Source of the DNA: Candidatus Zhuqueibacterota bacterium
Lineage (GTDB): Bacteria; Zhuqueibacterota; Zhuqueibacteria; Residuimicrobiales; Oceaniaggregativiventaceae
Reading direction: 5' to 3'
Length of the DNA stretch: 64,000 bases
Assembly (NCBI GenBank): GCA_014728085.1
Contig: WJMF01000038.1
Location: 1-64,000 of the forward strand
The notes under the pieces were generated by a model. It was not told the origin of the DNA. It saw nothing but the letters and a program-made list of their open reading frames with translations, and did not search any database. How positions within the stretch are numbered: position 1 is the stretch's first letter; each line of letters begins with the position of its first letter. Positions 62,029-64,000 of this stretch are shown here, piece by piece. Made by a program: the position numbers and the translations under genes.

Positions 62029-63384
62029 ATGACACGACTGAACTCCTATATAACGCTCTTTGTCTGTCTGTTTGTCGTCAGCCTGTCGGCGCAGCCCTAT
62101 CCGGACCAGCATTACGTCCTGGAATACGACTCTTTGTGCGCTCATAGTAAAACCAGCAGCGGCGTCGTTAAATCGAATGACGGGAAAAGATTGATCCTGG
62201 AAGAGGGCCGGACCTCCGGTTTTGTGATTTTATCCGTCCAGACCACCCGGTATCCCTTTAACCGCGGTCTACCCTCCTGGAATGGCACCGCGTCAGGTAG
62301 CGATAACGGTTTTATGATTCAGATGCGTTTTCCCTGGGGCGACGGCTGGTCGCCCTGGCTCACCGCCGGATATTGGAAGGATTACATCTGGAGTTCCTAC
62401 GGCCGCACCAGCTATGGACAGGGCAAAATCGACTATGATTACGTGCTGCTCGACGCCTGTCAAAACAAATTTCAATTTAAAATAATCATGAATCGCGACA
62501 ACGCACAGGCTCCCTCCCCCACCCTGCACAAGCTCTCTTTTTTCGTCAGCGATTCACGTACAACCTCGGCCATCAATATAAGCGTCATTGTCGCAGACAA
62601 CCCCGATCCCATCTTTATCGCCACCGACTTTTACTACCAATACGGTCTCGATCCGCAAATCGGCGGCAGCATCTGCTCGCCGACCAGCGTCTCCATGATT
62701 TTGCGCAGCTATGATATCGGGGTAGAGCCGGTGCCCTTTGCCCGCGATACCTATGATCCCTACTGGGGAATTTTCGGCATGTGGCCACGGGTGGTACAGA
62801 ATGCGTCTCAATACGGCCTCGACGGTGCGGTAACGCGGTACCGCAGCTGGAGCGAGGCGCGTGAAACGCTGGCAGCCGGCGGCCGTATTGCCATGTCGGT
62901 CGGTCCGCCGCTCTATGGCGGACACCTGATAATGCTGGCCGGCTTTACCGACGACGGCCGTCCCATCGTGCACGACCCGGCAAAATCCAACGGCTATGCC
63001 TATGTTTTCGACAAGACCCGTTTGTCGCGTTCCTGGTTCGACAAGGGCGGCATTGCCTATACCTTTTATCCGGCTGAAACACCTGCCCTGGTGGCCACAT
63101 CGCCACAACAGGTACAACCAGCTGCTTTTCAGCTGCAGCAAAACTATCCCAACCCCTTTAATGCCTCGACAACAATCAGTTACACTCTTGGCAAAGAGGC
63201 ACATATTCTGCTGTCCGTTTATGATATAAACGGCCGGCAGGTCACAACCCTGGTCAATAATCAAATGCCGGCAGGCGAACATGTCAGCATCTGGGATGCC
63301 ACCCGATTACCGTCCGGAACCTATTTCATTCGCCTGGTTTCCCCCGACGCTCAGCAAGTGATCAAATGCGTCCTGGCAAAATAA
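62029..63384 (+). CDS. Secreted C39-like cysteine peptidase with C-terminal sorting domain
   Basis: A 451-residue protein with a signal peptide ending SLSAQ, an N-terminal beta-sandwich-like part (about 40-190) and a papain-like core: nucleophile Cys216 in GGSICSPTSVSMIL, His near 300 in GGHLIMLAGFTDDGRPIVHDP. This is the Peptidase_C39_2 pattern. The last 85 residues are another sorting domain (QNYPNPFNASTTISYTL, LLSVYDINGRQVTTL, PSGTYFIRLV), homologous to that of the upstream esterase. Substrate unknown; action on peptides at the cell surface is plausible. It is in operon with the esterase. Confidence 0.85.
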   Translation: MTRLNSYITLFVCLFVVSLSAQPYPDQHYVLEYDSLCAHSKTSSGVVKSNDGKRLILEEGRTSGFVILSVQTTRYPFNRGLPSWNGTASGSDNGFMIQMRFPWGDGWSPWLTAGYWKDYIWSSYGRTSYGQGKIDYDYVLLDACQNKFQFKIIMNRDNAQAPSPTLHKLSFFVSDSRTTSAINISVIVADNPDPIFIATDFYYQYGLDPQIGGSICSPTSVSMILRSYDIGVEPVPFARDTYDPYWGIFGMWPRVVQNASQYGLDGAVTRYRSWSEARETLAAGGRIAMSVGPPLYGGHLIMLAGFTDDGRPIVHDPAKSNGYAYVFDKTRLSRSWFDKGGIAYTFYPAETPALVATSPQQVQPAAFQLQQNYPNPFNASTTISYTLGKEAHILLSVYDINGRQVTTLVNNQMPAGEHVSIWDATRLPSGTYFIRLVSPDAQQVIKCVLAK

Positions 63385-63581
63385 AAATTACCCGAAAAAT
63401 GCAACTAAATGCTTTTCCTGCTTTTCCGTCCGATATATCTCCGCACTACTCTGATTTTCAACAGGATTACATTTTTTAGCCCCGTTACTCTTGTATATGG
63501 CAGATACCCATACGCATGTCCTTGCGGAAGATGACCGGTATACATTCAACCCGGACATAAAAAAGCGAAAATCCAAACTCT

Positions 63582-64000
63582 CTAGTCTCTCGCCAGTACC
63601 ATAAATTCTCTTTCCGCTCTGTTGCCATATTCGTCTACAAGGGTAAGAAGATGGCTGCCGGCATCAGGCGCAAAAGCCATCTGATGAATATCTGTGGTCG
63701 TGCCCATATAGGCTTTATCCAGATGCCAGTGCACGGTTGTGCTCGCCTTGCGGTGCGCCGCTTCAAAGACGACGCGGCCGAGCCGACCATCCATTTCCCT
63801 GGGCACAAAAATTTTCCCCTTTCTGTCGGGATAAAGAATGGACATAAAAGCGACGTGATCCGTACTCATATTATGAATACAGTCCGGGTGATAGGGCGGC
63901 AACGGCTCATAGTCCGAGTGATATTGCTTGTAAAACCACTCCATCGCAGGCGGCAGGACAAAGCGGTTTTGTGAAATCATATCGGCAACAGACGCGCAAT
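63582..64000 (-). CDS. pbpC: Penicillin-binding protein 1C, C-terminal part (partial)
   Basis: The last 139 residues of a PbpC-type protein; the frame stays open to the window edge, and the gene continues to the right. Visible is the end of the transpeptidase region (FVLPPAMEWFYKQYHSDY) and the BiPBP_C beta domain (KIFVPREMDGRLGRVVFEAA, TTVHWHLDKAYMGTT, HLLTLVDEYGN). PBP1C is a bifunctional peptidoglycan transglycosylase/transpeptidase in the inner membrane. The catalytic parts lie outside the window. Confidence 0.88.
   Translation of the reverse strand, partial: CASVADMISQNRFVLPPAMEWFYKQYHSDYEPLPPYHPDCIHNMSTDHVAFMSILYPDRKGKIFVPREMDGRLGRVVFEAAHRKASTTVHWHLDKAYMGTTTDIHQMAFAPDAGSHLLTLVDEYGNRAEREFMVLARD

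Overview
The window reads as a chromosomal segment of a Gram-negative bacterium, probably from the FCB side of the tree (KSB1, Calditrichota or a similar candidate phylum). Two secreted proteins end in a PNPFN-type C-terminal sorting domain. There are outer-membrane barrel and TonB-receptor sequences, Sec lipoproteins and RR-motif (Tat) oxidoreductases. There is also a set of glycan-scavenging families (two DUF1080 proteins, a sialidase, a sulfatase remnant, Gfo/Idh/MocA) common in such lineages. The assignment to phylum is inference. No rRNA, tRNA, CRISPR array, prophage or intact insertion sequence was seen.

Layout. 1-240: short interspersed palindromic repeats. 277-9597, all minus: a DUF1080 lipoprotein; an M16C peptidase, LysE, DoxX-like, SRPBCC run; a sialidase and MpaA-like amidase; a two-domain PPK2 enzyme. 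9783-16074, plus: a large hybrid sensor kinase coupled to an outer-membrane barrel gene and a kinase-fold-like lipoprotein. 16408-22285, plus: a tightly overlapping operon of a metallophosphoesterase lipoprotein, two ATP/ADP-translocase-like carriers (the second with HEAT repeats) and a cyclic-nucleotide-binding protein, followed by a lone response regulator. 22905-32243: mixed housekeeping and transport genes, a scar of gene fragments at 25.6-26.1 kb and a secreted protein with a sigma-54-type promoter. 32354-33726: three tandem hsp20 genes behind another sigma-54-type promoter. 34087-39143: a decayed amino-acid permease abutting a two-component system, a B12-binding radical SAM protein and an AlkD-like protein.

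39196-52576 is the most unusual block. It is a divergent surface-polymer cluster with an FAD oxidoreductase carrying a membrane tail, two family 2 glycosyltransferases (one frameshifted), a FemAB/BioF2-type GNAT, a Mur-ligase-like protein, a methyltransferase, a flippase, three different radical SAM/SPASM-like proteins and a sugar dehydrogenase. The mix of glycan, aminoacyl-transfer, amide-ligase and radical chemistry suggests an uncharacterised amino-acid- or peptide-decorated surface glycan.

52573-64000: a Tat-type Gfo/Idh/MocA protein, a second sigma-54-linked secreted protein with a Peptidase_G2-like tail, a collapsed sulfatase, a ferritin-like/VIT fusion, a Tat-type aldo/keto reductase, a VapBC pair lying between two nearly identical 216-bp direct repeats, two secreted hydrolases with sorting domains, and the 3' part of a pbpC-like gene running off the right edge.

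Regulation visible in sequence: three GG-N10-GC (sigma-54 type) promoters with a shared GGCAT...TTGCT/A core, and several sigma-70-like promoters of the type TTGACA-N17-TAAATT. Decay is frequent: at least three pseudogene scars, one frameshift and one or two genes without a normal start codon.
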